DNA of 64,000 nucleotides from Amborella trichopoda (GCF_000471905.2 NW_006497560.1:2282913-2346912); one strand, 5' to 3'; counted from the stretch's first letter, positions 47,101 through 58,285 are shown. Notes: a model not told the origin generated them from the sequence alone. Numbers and translations: made by a program.

Positions 47101-49330
47101 CAGTTTGGGGTTTCTAACCTGTCTCAAAAGTCTTGTCTCATGTAGGCTAGGGGGTTTTGCGAGACATACCCTGAAGCCTTTGGCAGGTTGGACCCTGGCT
47201 TCGTCAGTTGCTTACCTTTGTGATGGTCTTTAGCATTTGCAGAGGGATATTTTAGTCATTGTCCTCACCCTCAAGGACTTTGGTTGTTGTTGAACTGGGG
47301 AGATCTTATGCGGCTCTCACTCTTTGATGAGCCATGTTATGGAGGATCTTATGCGACTCTCACCCCCTGATGATTATGATTGGTGAGAGATGTTACGGGG
47401 CTCTCTCTCCCTGATGAGCCATGTTGAAGCATGGGGGATCTTATGCTGCTCTCACCCCCTGATGAGCCATGATTGTTGGGTGATCTTATGTGGCTCTCAC
47501 TCCCTGATGAGCCATGTTGAAGTGTGGGGATCTTATGTAGCTCTCACCCCCTGATGAGCCACGTTGAAGCGTGGGGGATCTTATGCAGCTCTCACCCCCT
47601 AATGAGTCATGATGGTTGGGAGATCTTATGTGGCTCTCACTCCTTGATGAGCCATGTTGAAACGTGGGGGATCTTATGCGACTCTCACCCCCTGATGAGC
47701 CATGATTATTGGGAGATCTTATGCGACTCTCTCTCCCTAATGAGCCATGTGCTGTTGCGATTGGATGCTGACTTTTGAGGATTTTAGGCAAACCTCATTA
47801 GCTAGGATTGTGATTGTTTGGAGATTAGTGTCGGTTGAGGCGGTGGTTGTGCGTTAGCCTGCCTTGTCGGTCCAAGCGCCTTTTGTGGGTTTTCACTTGA
47901 ATAGGAAAAGTGGCGTTCTGAAGACGGTTTTCACCAACTTTCGCTATTTTTGGGCTCTTTTACCCATGACTTACTGTCGTGTCCACCCTTTTCATCCATT
48001 TCTACTCACAATGCCCTTTTGGGGTTTTCACCGTGCCTAGATTTTGTTTTCCACAGAACTCTCTTACGCATGGTTTCGTGACCATGCCTGTTCGTCATTT
48101 TTACTCATGGTGTTCCCTTGTCTGGTGTACACCATGCCCCTTTTTTTTTCATGTGAAGGCATATAGAGTCGTGCCTTCGAGGCCTGTGTGAAGCTTTTTA
48201 ACATCATGCGACCATGACGTGTATTATAGTTTAGGATCATACAGCTGGATCATAGTGGTGGTGAATGGCTGTTTGTGGAAGCCATAGAGTGAGCTTAGTG
48301 ATGACTTTGACTCACTTGGGAAGATGGCATGAAGTTGCCTTGTGAAGAGTTGATGATGGATGGATGAAGGGTGAACAATGGTGACCCACTACCTGACGGT
48401 GAGTATGGCTCGCGGAAGGGTTCACCGTTTGGTGAGCATGGGTAAGACTCAATGGAGGAAAAGATGGTAATGATTGTGAAGGTGATGCGCGTACATGAAT
48501 GGGCCGGCTACGAAAGGCGTGTGTGAAGATGCACGTAAAGGGCGTGTGGGAGTATGTAGGCTCACCGGGGAGGAAATGGAGGTGGTATGCGCACACGAAT
48601 GGGTCGGTTAGGGAAGACATGCGTAAAGATGTATGTAAAAGATGTGTGCGCAGATGTGGGGGCATCTTTAAGGTCATGTCTCCTGGACATAGGCAAAGCA
48701 GTTTAACATCATGCGGCCAGGACATGCACTATAGTTTCGGGTCATACAGCTGGACTGTGGTTATACAGTTTAAAGTCATGCAACTAGGACCATGCAGTGT
48801 AAGGTCATGCAATGAGACCTCTGCTACAGTTAAAGTTCATATAGTTTGGACTAAGGCTATGCAGTTTAAGATCATGCAGCATGGACCAGGGCTGTGTAGT
48901 TTAAGGTCATGCAGTACGGACCATTGTGTGGGTTGTCATGTAGGTAAAGCTACATGGGGGATGGGTTGTGGATAGCAATCTGACTCCCTGGGGATAGGGA
49001 TAGTTAAAGCGATACACAAGTGAGAGGTTTAGATAGAGATGGCGGCACTCGTGGAGTGGCAGACGGACGTGACTTCCCTAGAGATTAGGAGGTCCAGTGT
49101 GACTTCTTAGGGATAATGAGCAATGGCATGAATGTGACTCTGTTGAGGATGACAGGTCAGAGCACAAATGAACCTCATGAGGGTTGAGAGGATAAGAAGG
49201 GCCCTAAACTCCCTAGGGATAGTGGGTCGTAGTAAGATGTGACTCTTACTGAGATGTTGGTGTGAAACAAACCCTTAGGGGTTAAAGGGGTAGGTATGAC
49301 TCTTGCACACATCTAACTCCATTGGGGATG
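44177..49330 (-). mobile_element. R2: second tandem copy of the long LTR-like unit
   Basis: Direct repeat of R1 with all landmarks in the same order (ACGTGACCCAACAATGAGAA at 45,517; TTTGGTCGGCATTGTTTG at 47,021; TTTAAGGTCATGC repeats 48,690-48,920; CTCCCTGGGGATA near 48,982). It is longer than R1, mainly because a short GATGAGCC block is amplified at 47,320-47,760 and a TTTTCACC/TTTACTCATGG segment (47,890-48,160) is added or was lost from R1. I infer that it served as the 3' LTR of the minus-strand element at 51-56 kb. No protein domain was seen. Confidence 0.7.
47320..47760. repeat. Two-type 45/48-bp tandem array
   Basis: GATGAGCCATG recurs at 47,413, 47,461, 47,506, 47,553, 47,601 (AATGAGTC), 47,646, 47,694 and 47,739. 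Units are of two kinds: A (47-48 bp, with GTTGAAGCGTGGGGGATCTT) and B (45 bp, with GATTGTTGGGAGATCTT). Their order from 47,413 is A B A A B A B. One copy is present in R1 near 43,030-43,080. Confidence 0.9.
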
Positions 49331-50640
49331 TTGATGAAATACCCTTTTAGCGAGGAGGTGTTCTATCTATTGATTGGAGTTGTGCGCATGGACCCTTTGT
49401 CGTGTTGTGCATTAAAGTTTTAGGGTCCTGTAGCTTGGACCATGGCTATGCAGTTTAAAGTCATGCGGCTAGGACCGCGCAGTTTAAGGTCATGAAACTA
49501 GACCTTCACTACAGTTTAAGGTTATATAGTTTGGATCATGGCTGTGTAGTTTAAGGTCATGCAGCATGGATCGTGGTCGCATAGTTTGGAGTCTTGAGAC
49601 AAGGACTATGTAGTTTAGGGTCGTGCAACTAGACCTTCACTACAGTTAAAGGTCATCTAGTTCGGACCGTGGTCGTATAGTTTTGAGTCGTGCGACAAGG
49701 ACTATGCAGCTTAAGGTTGTATAACTAGACCACCGTGGCAGTTTAAAGTCATATAGTTTGAACAGTGCATCTAGACCGTGGTCATACAGTTTTGAGTCAT
49801 TAGACAAGGACAATGCAGTTTAAGGTCGTGCAACTAGACCTTCGTTATAGTTTAAGATCATATAGTTCGAATCTTGTAGTTTAGGGTCATGCATTTGGAC
49901 CGTGGTCGTACAGATTTGAGTCGTGAAACACGGACTATGCAGTTTAAGGTCGTGCAACTGGACCTACGCTACAGTTTAAGGTCATCTAGTTTGGACTGTG
50001 AAGTTTAGGGTCATGCGCCTGGACCGTGGTCGTACAGTTTTGAGTCATGAGACAAGGACTATGCAGTTCAACGTCATGAAACTAGACCTTCACTACAGTT
50101 TAAGGTCATATAGTTCGAACCGTGCAGTTTAGGGTCCTACATCTGGACCGTGGTGTGGTGAGGGAATTTGACTCCTTGGGGAACAAAGCTGTCATCGAAG
50201 GCTGGACTCCCCGAGAAGTGAGGTTGTGGTGCAGGGGATAAACTTCCTGAGAGTATAAGACGATGGTCTAGCTGAGAGTGCCATGGCGTGCACATGACAT
50301 TGTCGGATGGCACACGCGGCATTAGGCCCCTTGGTGAAGCGTGTGGCAGTGGCCCTTAGGAAAACACGCGACGATAATTCTTTCGACAAGGAGCGCGGCG
50401 ATGGCCCTTGACGAAGGCGCACAATGACAGACCTTGACAAAGGCGCATGGTGATGACCCTTTGACGAGAGCATGCGGCGGTGATGGCCCTTGACAAAGGC
50501 ATGAGGTGATATCCTTTGAGGAAGGCGCACAGTGATGGCCCTTGACGAAGGTGTGCAATGATAGCCCTTTGGGTGAAGGGCACGACGATAGCCCTCTTTG
50601 GTCTTGGGCTTGACCCTCCTCGGCCTGATCTTTTTACCAC
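49331..50640. repeat. Nested short repeats: AGTTTAAGGTCAT family and a GGCCCTTGACGAAGG family
   Basis: From 49,430 to 50,150 units of about 25 bp (CAGTTTAAGGTCATGCAACT, with variants) form larger repeats of about 105-127 bp marked by TTTTGAGTC at 49,679, 49,784, 49,908 and 50,035. From 50,330 to 50,600 a second array of about 33 bp has the core GATGGCCCTTGACGAAGGCG. Open frames over the second array (157, 95 and 78 codons, minus strand) are repeat artefacts. This region extends R2 towards the element body. Confidence 0.75.
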
Positions 50641-51340
50641 CAAGAACTGGGGACTGAAGCATCATTTAATGCTTGTCGAGGGCATTTTATGGCATTGTTG
50701 CGTATAAAAGGGGAAAAACCCCACTTTACTATTTTACTGAAGGGTAAAATAGTAGAAGGGCTTTTAGAGAGAGAGTCAAAGCTTTGAGAACTTCCCGACC
50801 AAATTTGTAGAGACAAGCTGTTAAGAGCATTTTTGGCGAGCTTCAGGAGGTCTCAAAACTTTGTGTCGTGATTGCGAACCTTTTTGAGAAGTGCCGAGGC
50901 ATTCTGAACAAGGACCAGGGCTTCTCGGGGCCTTAACAGGATTTGCAGAGGTGTCCTCTAGGAGTTTCAGTGCTCCTCCGGTCGTTCTACTACTGAAGGG
51001 GAGATTGTAGCGAGTTCAGAGGGCTCTACGAATCCTTTGGTTATTGGAGAAGAAAAAGGGAGAACAATAGGGGGCACACCGGGAACTCAACAGAATTATG
51101 GTGAGTTGGTGTTGAACTCGCTGAAGTATGAAAAGCAGGGAGAAGGGAGATCTGCAGGGTGTGAGGGAAGCCTTCTAGGAATTCAAGTCGTTTTCTACTA
51201 ATTCTGTCAGCGAGTGAAAGGTGGGGCAGTGTTTTGCCAGTGGACAGGAGTGGATTCTCGACAAGGAGGGGAAATGCCGGTGGGAACCCGAAGGGTTGGG
51301 GGATGAGAAGGTGGACATTCACCATGGGTAAGTAGTTGGG
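50641..51340 (+). mobile_element. LTR-like segment with TATA box, plus orientation
   Basis: ACTGGGGACTGAAGCATCAT followed about 40 bp later by TATAAAAG (50,703-50,710), then GGGGAAAAACCCC and GA-rich leader-like sequence. This arrangement is typical of the promoter part of plant gypsy LTRs. Its plus orientation is opposite to the coding remnants that follow, so it is probably a separate fragment. The right limit is arbitrary. Confidence 0.45.
50703..50710 (+). promoter_or_regulatory. TATA box of LTR-like promoter
   Basis: TATAAAAG, in a GC-poor pocket within a GC-richer region, followed at about 30 bp by CACTTTACTATTTTACTG, a plausible start region. Activity is not implied. Confidence 0.5.
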
Positions 51341-51361
51341 GAAATCGAAGAAACACAAGGG

Positions 51362-52488
51362 TTAATGCCCTCTGAGAATTGGGGATGGTGGTTGTTCAAC
51401 CTCCGCACACATTGGGTCAAAGAATTCGGGCTCCTGCTCCTTGACCTTGGATCCTTTTCCTTGGGACATTTCTTGCTCTGCCTCAATAACATCCTTAACT
51501 AAGAGGAGTGCCTTGAATGGGTAAGGCGGGCATTCAGGGAAGACATCCCTCTCATCGTCTGTGTCAACTTTGGCTCTTAAGTCAAGGTGTCTCCATTTAG
51601 TTACCCAGACTGGAGTGGGCCCTGATGAAGACAATTGATGGCACTGAGCTTTGAGAGTGCATTAGTCTGCGAGTTTAGCCTTATAGGGAAATGACTCAAG
51701 GAGAAATCATCTAATTGGGTCATGTAAGATTTTACCGTGTCATGATAAAGCTTGAGGGTATCTTTCCTTTCATCATAAATCCCCTTAAGCTGCCGAATGA
51801 CCAGCTCAGAATCACCGAAGATGTTCAGGTGTTCCAGATCTAGCTCTTTGGTGATTTCTTGTCCGATTATGAGGGCTTGATACTCTGCTTCATTATGAGA
51901 AAAATCCTCTGCAAGTGAGAAGGATGGAGGGATCATTTCGCCATAAGGAGTTAAAAACAAAACTCCAACGCCCCCTCTATCAGACGAGAATGCTCTGTCA
52001 AAGTACATTTCCCACCTTTGAGTTTGCGTCGTACAGAAAACTTTTTCATCTGGGAGGTCGCTCGACATGGGAGATTCTGAAGGAACTGGGTGAGCCACGT
52101 GGAAGTCTGCTAGGCCTTGACCTTTGACTTCCTTCTGTGATACATACGTGATGTCGAACTCCGTCAGCAATAATGCCCACTTGGCCAAATGTCCAGACAA
52201 GCATGGCCGAGTCATATGGAACTTGACTGGGACCACCTTGGAGGTTAATTTGACCTCATGACTGAGCAAGTAATAACGGAGCTTCTGTACCACAAAGATC
52301 AAGGCGAGGAACATTTTCTCTATGAAAGGGTAATTCTTCTCTGCCCCTTGCATTTTACGGTTAAAATAGTAGAGCGTTGTCTCTTTCCCTTCATCATTCT
52401 TCTGCTCTAGGAGTGCCCCAAGTGACTCTTTGTTTAGAGTGCCCCGAGTGACTCTTTGTTTAGAATCTAAAAGTTTGCGTACCGTCAA
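51362..52488 (-). pseudogene. Tat/Ogre-like gypsy RNase H plus archaeal-type RNase H
   Basis: A 295-codon open frame (51,601-52,488) contains two RNase H domains in series. The first is the RT-associated RNase H (LGALLEQKNDEG, YYFNRKMQGAEKNYPFIEKM, LRYYLLSHEV, LAKWALLLTEFDITYV). The second is the archaeal-type domain (WEMYFDRAFSSDRGGVG, HNEAEYQALIIGQE, IFGDSELVIRQLKG). A second RNase H of this type is the hallmark of the Tat (Ogre/Retand) gypsy lineage. Asp, Glu and Asp of the second domain are kept, but the last position, normally ADALA, reads TNALS, so the final Asp is Asn. A further 90-codon frame follows at 51,362-51,634; integrase is absent, and no RT precedes. Confidence 0.88.
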
Positions 52489-52599
52489 GCTGCACCTGTG
52501 GAGAAAATAGAAAAGGAGGGAGGCGAAGAAGAGTTGGACGTTTCGAGCAGCTTTTTACTTCTTCGTCGAAAGTGGACGTGCCCAGTAGATATTTTAGGT

Positions 52600-53760
52600 C
52601 TTGCCCCGAGTTTGACTATTGTGGGGTGCTTTTAGTGTCGTCACCCACATTGGAAAAATCCCGAGCTGTTGGTGACTCAGGGATGTCCGTCTGATTGGAT
52701 GAAAGGATGAGGCGAGCTTCGTCTAGGATAAATTCTTACATGATCAGCAGTGGAGGAAGGGTCCTGAGGAATTCTTCCTCGACTGGTGGCTGAGGAGGAT
52801 GATTCCTTCGGCGGGCTGACCTTGGTGCCCGTCGTCTCTTTTAGGATTCTTTAGGGGGTGTTTGGACCTCCCCATCAGGCTTGTAAGATGCCCTAGCTTG
52901 GTAGACTGCCTCACGTTTCAAGAATTTGGGTCTACTCCACCCATGGTAGACTTTTTAGGGCTGAGGGGTTGAAGGCTCTAAAGGGTCCAGTGTATTCTCT
53001 GGAAGGGTTGGTAGTGTGGCTTCCTTTGGAATGGGAGCGACGACTTAGACACGTTCTGAGAGAACCGCACAAACAATGTAGCCCTGCTAGACTTTCTCCG
53101 TGACTATAGCTTTGAACCTGAAGCATTCGTTGGGTTCGTGGCCCCACAGTTGGTGATATGGGCACCAAAGTTTTTCCGTACCCTGGGCAAGATGCCTTGG
53201 CTACCTAGTGGGCTTGGGAGTGACAAGGCCTTATTGGAGCATTGCCTTGAAGAGGGCCTACAGAGGGTCTAGCTCAACACTTCCTTGAGCTGGCATCAGG
53301 AGGTCTTCTTACTCATGTGGAAGAGGGACTCGAAGGTGTCCTTCTGGGTTGCCTTGAACTTCCTGGCACTGCTGCATCTTCTCTGCCAAGAGCTTGTGGA
53401 AGCCAGTGCATTCACTGACGCTATGGCCTTGTATGTGGTGATACGCACACATGAGGTTCTCGGTTCCTAGAGGCAAGAACTTGGGTTGCCTTGTTGGCTT
53501 GGGAGTGATGAGCCATTCTTCGAGCATTATGGAGAAAAATGCACAAAGGACAGTGGGTGCCCGATCATCCTCTGGGATCGTGACTATGTGAGAAACCTCA
53601 GTTGCCCCAAATGCTTTCTTCAACTCTTCGAGCTTTATCTAAACCTTGTCCATAAGGGCTTCGATCATGTCATTGAGCTTATAACAGTCATAAGTGGGGT
53701 GGCATACTATCCTATGATAGGTGCAGTACTTCTCATTTGCCTCCTGCCCAGCTGACTCCA
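52600..53760 (-). pseudogene. Tat-like gypsy gag C-terminus with three zinc-knuckle-like modules
   Basis: Three CX2HX4HX4C modules occur in one broken frame: 53,684-53,725 (CTYHRIVCHPTYDC), 53,408-53,449 (CAYHHIQGHSVSEC) and 53,123-53,164 (CPYHQLWGHEPNEC). Modules 2 and 3 are each preceded by a near-identical TPKPTRxPxxLxxGTExL segment, and the spacing is 276 and 285 bp, showing internal duplication of about 95 codons. Single modules of this kind end the gag of plant Tat elements and bind RNA. Stops interrupt the frame near 53,640, 53,305, 53,240 and elsewhere. Beyond 52,900 the sequence (PRSARRRNHPPQPP) runs to the RNase H, so protease and RT are deleted. Confidence 0.8.
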
Positions 53761-53944
53761 TAGTATTAGCCTACGGCAACTGTATCATGTTATGTTCTAG
53801 CAGCAGCTGAAGTAGTGCAGGCTTCCACTCTGTGTCAAAGGGCTAAACCTTATTCTGGTGTTGGGCTCAATTGTCGTTTCGCTTAGAATTTTTAGGAGAC
53901 GGGACACTGTTGTAAGATTGCTGCTTGCCCCCAGCCGGAGACGC

Positions 53945-54960
53945 CTATGCCTTGGAAAGGTCTAGGGTTTGAGGTACCGCGCCTTTGGTGTCAGCCATGA
54001 TGACGGTCGTGCTGATTACTACCTTTTGGCTGGCTCGACTGTTGGAGCGAGAGTTTGAACTTGCAGGTTGCTGACGAGGGTTGCCATGATGCTCAAATAA
54101 TTCCTCAAAACAAAATTCCTTGGAGATGAGCTCTGACATGGAGGGTGGATTGGATGCCTCGACATGTAGAGCGATCTCGGGAAGCATGTTCTGTATGCAG
54201 GTCTGGACCGCTTCCTTCTCGATCATGGGAGTGGCATGGAAGGTTGCCAACTCACTCCAGCGGGTGATGAAGTTGTCAATTGGCTCATCAGTGTGAGGAG
54301 TTCAATGGTCTCCACGTTCCTTTGGACTTCGTAGAAGCGTTGGTTAAGCAACTGCTCCATCTCTTGCAATGTGTGTACTGAGTTGGAAGGCAGCTGAGCA
54401 TACCACTAGAAGGTTGGCCCTTCAAAAGTTTCGATGAACTGGTAGAGGAGGAGTCGTCCATCAGTTGTCATCTCCCGATAGGCTGCCTAGAAGTGAGCAG
54501 TACGCTGGTGCGGAGCCGTAGTACCATTGAACAGGGGGAGCTTCTCCTTTTGATAGTTCGGAGGAAAGTGTACCTGGTCTATGTACAAAGGATACGGATT
54601 TTGATAGAGCAGAGTCTTCTGCATGCCTGGGACCTTGTTCTTGAGGCTATGAGCCACCATACGATCTACGTCGATTTGAGACACCCTGTGCGAGGTAGAA
54701 CTTTCTTGGGAGGCTGATGGAGGAGTTTTCCTGGGATCTGTGTCCTCGTCAGTATGGGAATCAATCGAAGAACAAGAGCTCGAGGCTCATAGGCGTTCCA
54801 TCTTTCCAAGGATGGCTTGCATCATTTCCTCGAACTTGTTCATTCGCTCCTCCTGAGTGTCGTCTGGGTCATTGATCACCATGACACTGACTGTCTCTTC
54901 TAGAGGGTCAAAGCCTAGCGGGATAGTGGATTGCTAAGGTCGGCGAGTGGTGCGTAGAAA
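53945..54960 (-). pseudogene. Tat-like gypsy gag N-terminal and capsid part
   Basis: From the right: GFDPLEETVSVMVINDPDD and ERMNKFEEMMQAILGKME (N-terminal coiled-coil-like stretch), DRMVAHSLKNKVPG, YIDQVHFPPNYQKEKLPLFN with GT..PHQRTAHF, LLLYQFIETFEGPTF.WYAQL, EMEQLLNQRFYEVQRNVETIE, and after a frame change near 54,290 RWSELATFHATPMIEKEAV. These match plant gypsy Retrotrans_gag domains block for block. At least three stops and one shift. The homologous but distinct plus-strand gag lies at 58,286-59,105. Confidence 0.82.
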
Positions 54961-56430
54961 GTTTGTCTGGAGGAGTTGGGCCTACCCCGAATGGATTCAA
55001 GGATGTAGTGAGGACTGGTTCTTGACGGCCTTGGGATCGTGGTTTCTGAGTAGTGACGACTCAACAATACTCTTGGACTCGGTCAGGCTCTGGAGTTCGG
55101 AGAGGGAAAAAGGGGTTACAAGGCAGGAGGTCATCAAAGGTGGTGGCCTCGACTGCCTTGAAGGCTTCTTTGGTGATGATATGAAGACCTCTTTCTTGCT
55201 TAACCCTGAGAAGGCTATGGACTTCACTCCAAAACTGAGGCTGAGCCCTAGACTGCCCCGCCTTCTTCGATCATGCAAGGGCCATGTCTATGAGCTGGAG
55301 CAGGGTGTGGGGTCCAAGGATGGAAGGCAGCATAGGTTTCTGCCTTGAAGGCTGGAGGCCTCTGTCTGACATCAGGTCGTTTCCCCAAGTTTCTTTGTGG
55401 GGCCCATTTGCACGGCTGATCTGAGGCCGGCTCAAGATGGTACTCTTAGGGATGACCTTGAGTATTAGGGCTTGAGATTTTTGCCTGGCATTTGGAGAGT
55501 GACAAAGGAAAGAGCTGGTTCACTACTCCATCTGAGTTGAGATTGGAAAGGAACCTGCCAGGACGATGCACATGCACCTTTAGAGTAAGTCGTCCGGGTG
55601 ACTTGGGGGTCGACTCGGGCCCTGTCAACGGGTTCAACCTAAGGAGGTCGAGACCTATGAGCTTGTGTCTGTGAGGGGTGAGGCAGAAGCCCATCTCTCA
55701 TAGGGGGAAGCTATGTGTGTTGAGAGGGAGGACGAAGTGGTCGACCCTCATGTGCTTGAGGTGGTGTAGAGCTAGCGCTGCCTCGGGTTGTGGAAAGCGA
55801 ATGCATGGTGCATGTAAGGTCGACTCGAGAGGGCCTAGCACTAGATGTGAGCTCAAGGCAACATGACGATTGCCCCGAGGTGTGGCTCGAGTTGATGAAC
55901 CACGAGTCCTTAGATGTGTACGAGGGGTGAAGATCTCAAAACCTCTGCCTCTACATGCCGACCCTCCAGGTGTGGAGGTTCGAGGTGGAGAAGGAGCATA
56001 AGGGGATGCTTTTCAACGAACCTCAGAAGCGATGGCAACTCAGTTGCCTTTTGTAAAAGTGATGGGGGCAGCCTTCCGGCATGCCTCAGCAATATGACAA
56101 GCAAGAGACTTGCCGGTAGCAGGGTGTGTGCTATGTGTGGTGGCAGATGTGCCACCCGTGCAAGAGGCCTGGTGAACGATCCACCAGGGCGAGGCACGGG
56201 GGAGGCAGGGACTTTTAGGTCCCCTCTCGCACCGATCCAGGTGAGAACCTAGGAGCTGAGCCGTGAGTCCTGACTCTGGAGGAGAGTAGGGAAGGAAGCT
56301 TGAGCAGTTTGCTTCCCTGGGACAGTCATGAGTGCGGGGATAAGGAAGTCCCCGACTAATGCAGAAACAATTAATGCAGAAAATAAAGAGGATACTGATC
56401 AAACAAGAGCAAGTTGACTAAGGGATAATA
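54961..56430 (-). other. Leader of the Tat-like element, unassigned
   Basis: Lies between gag and PBS. Minus-strand open frames at 54,997-55,278 (93 codons), 55,446-55,694 (82), 55,910-56,197 (95) and 56,040-56,402 (120) overlap and show no known domain. Ogre elements carry an extra ORF1 here, but nothing in these frames proves that identity. It is GC-richer than the copia regions. Confidence 0.4.
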
Positions 56431-56453
56431 AGTCCCCAGTGGAGTCTTCAAGC
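56431..56453 (-). other. PBS-like motif of the Tat-like element
   Basis: The minus strand reads GAAGACTCCACTGGGGACT starting two to three bases from the LTR-like boundary at 56,454. The pattern CTCCACTGGGGAC next to an LTR is common in plant gypsy elements. I infer the PBS role from position and pattern; the matching tRNA was not determined. Confidence 0.55.
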
Positions 56454-57400
56454 TGGTTAGGTCCTCGATCTCGCCTTCCAGATCTAGATGATCTGGGGCA
56501 CATATCTCGGGTTTCTGGCCAACCTGGGATTTAAGATTGCTCTCTCGGAACCTTGCTCAAGAGTAAGGGTAGGTACACCAACCGATGAGAGAGGAATTTA
56601 AGGTCGATTTGGGACTTACTCGGGCTGGCTGGCATGGGCACCCTCTTAGATCACGAAGAAAGCCCCCCAGCTGCTTTAGCAGGTTTAGAATCACCTCCCT
56701 TGACCTGCAATCCTCTTGTTTTCTGCACAACACTTCTATGGTTAATTTGCGAGACATATGGGTCAAAGAGACCCATCCTTATCTTAGGGAACTATACGTT
56801 CACAAGAGAGGGCGATGAAGAGTAAGGTTCAAATAAAGATAGAAAAGACAAGAAAACTTGACGCAGAGACGAGACTAGCATTACAATTGGGAAGTCATCG
56901 ACTCGGAGTGGTAGCACGATGGCCATGGTTCTTAGAAAGAACACGGCAACAGTGCTACTTGAAACCGAGACCGATATGGTGTTTCTACGCTAAGTCTACC
57001 CTCAATTAAGAGAAAAAAGACAAGAGAATAAAAAGAAGAGATGAGATGACAGAGAGATGAGGTCTCGACGGTGTTAGGCGTTGCCGCTCATGACCGTGGA
57101 GTAGTAGTGTCGTGGCCATTGGGAGATGCTAGACACTACTATTCATGGCTAAGAGTGAGAAATGAACTACGGACGATGCTAGGCATTGCCATTGGCAACA
57201 TATGAAAACAACACGCCCCAACATGGGCGGCGATAGTTTCTGATGAAGCTCGCGACGATGGTCATTCGTTAAGCGCATGGAGGTAATCCTCATGAGGCGC
57301 ACGACAATAGGTGTGGAACGCAAGAAGGATGGTGATGAACACCGAACACGTGAAGGAAGCACGTTGCCAAGGCCTATAGCGGGTGGCTATGGGTATCACC
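56454..57400 (-). mobile_element. R3: truncated copy of the long LTR-like unit
   Basis: Starts TGGTTAGGTCCTCGATCTCG and follows R2 closely (for example GAAAGCCCCCCAGCTGCTTT, GGTCAAAGAGACCCA, GGTCTCGACGGTGTTAGGC). It matches R2 to the GGCCTATAG...GGGTATCACC block (45,110-45,142), then ends near 57,400, where the plus-strand element begins. As the neighbour of a minus-strand PBS it is the presumed 5' LTR of the 51-56 kb element. R3 is much closer to R2 than R1 is. Confidence 0.75.
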
Positions 57401-57509
57401 GTAATGTGTTTTTCCGTCAAGCCCGTCACTCTTGTTTAAGGAAAACCACTCCTTAATAGAGGATCGGATGTGCAGCATGAGTGTCTTGGCTACAAATTAG
57501 GTTTACCGC

Positions 57510-58181
57510 ATGTTCTGCCCGAGTCTCAAAAAATTTCCTCTTAGTGCTGATCATGTGACCTCATCGTCTTGTGAGAGTTTCACATTCTCATTCGATGGCG
57601 AGGATCCCCAAGCCTTTGAAAATGAAGTGAGCCTGAGGGAGGGCCCAATGACCCTCATCAATGATGATGTTGAAGCGGCAGTGGTCGAATCCAAGATTGT
57701 AAGCTCCATCAAGCAGGACGCATGTGGTGGGCAGACTCTATTGGAGTGTATCACCCCAAATGAAAACGGAGCTTTCGAGGATATCAGCCCCAAAGCCTCC
57801 ATTAGCCCTTTGCTTCTCAATGGTGAGCAACGCAATCCTCTAATAAGAGAAGAACCTTCAAGTATGGCTATTGTTGAAGCTATGGTGATCGATGAAGTAT
57901 CAAATTCCTATGGAGACGAGATTGTGCATCTTATGACCACATTGAGGGGAATACTAGCCGAGATGAGGTCAAAAGATGACATGATGGAAAACTTGCTCCA
58001 AGAGATGTTGGTGTTCCGTGAGGTTGAGCAGACCCCCTTGACACACCACACTCTCTTTACGATCTCTCAAGCACTGTGTTTGGTCATCAAAACAATGCCA
58101 TCAAGAGAAGAGCCCTTCCCACCCTCGCCTTCCTCATTGTTGGTCTCTCTCCATCGACTCAACTTAGAAATGAAGAACTAG
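57510..58181 (+). pseudogene. N-terminal gag or leader ORF of plus-strand gypsy element
   Basis: A 223-codon open frame beginning MFCPSLKKFPLSADHV. The first half (FSFDGEDPQAFENEV...) has no recognised domain. The second half (GDEIVHLMTTLRGILAEMRS, DDMMENLLQEML) looks like a short coiled coil, comparable in position to the ERMNKFEEMMQAIL stretch of the minus-strand gag at about 54,840. A frame change near 58,080-58,170 leads to NEELVKGMVADVLKKYNI and then into the capsid domain. Not proven to be part of gag, but the continuity of coding-like sequence suggests it. Ends without a start-codon context that helps to choose between alternative starts. Confidence 0.6.
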
Positions 58182-58285
58182 TGAAAGGCATGGTAGCCGA
58201 CGTATTAAAAAAATACAATATCCCGGTGACAGAAGAGCTGAATCGCTACCAGAAGCCTTGCACAGCTTATGGTGATAAAAAACTC

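Noticed and set aside
48312..48975. Overlapping open frames of 137 (minus) and 158 (plus) codons
   Set aside because: Both lie in R2 LTR repeats, have no domain, and are not conserved in R1.
50192..50665. 157-codon minus-strand open frame
   Set aside because: It is low-complexity translation of a ~33-bp GC-rich repeat; overlapping frames are just as open.
57510..58181. Host gene candidate (223 codons, fairly long)
   Set aside because: It runs towards a gypsy gag on the same strand through a frame change and has the expected leader position, so it is more simply part of the element.
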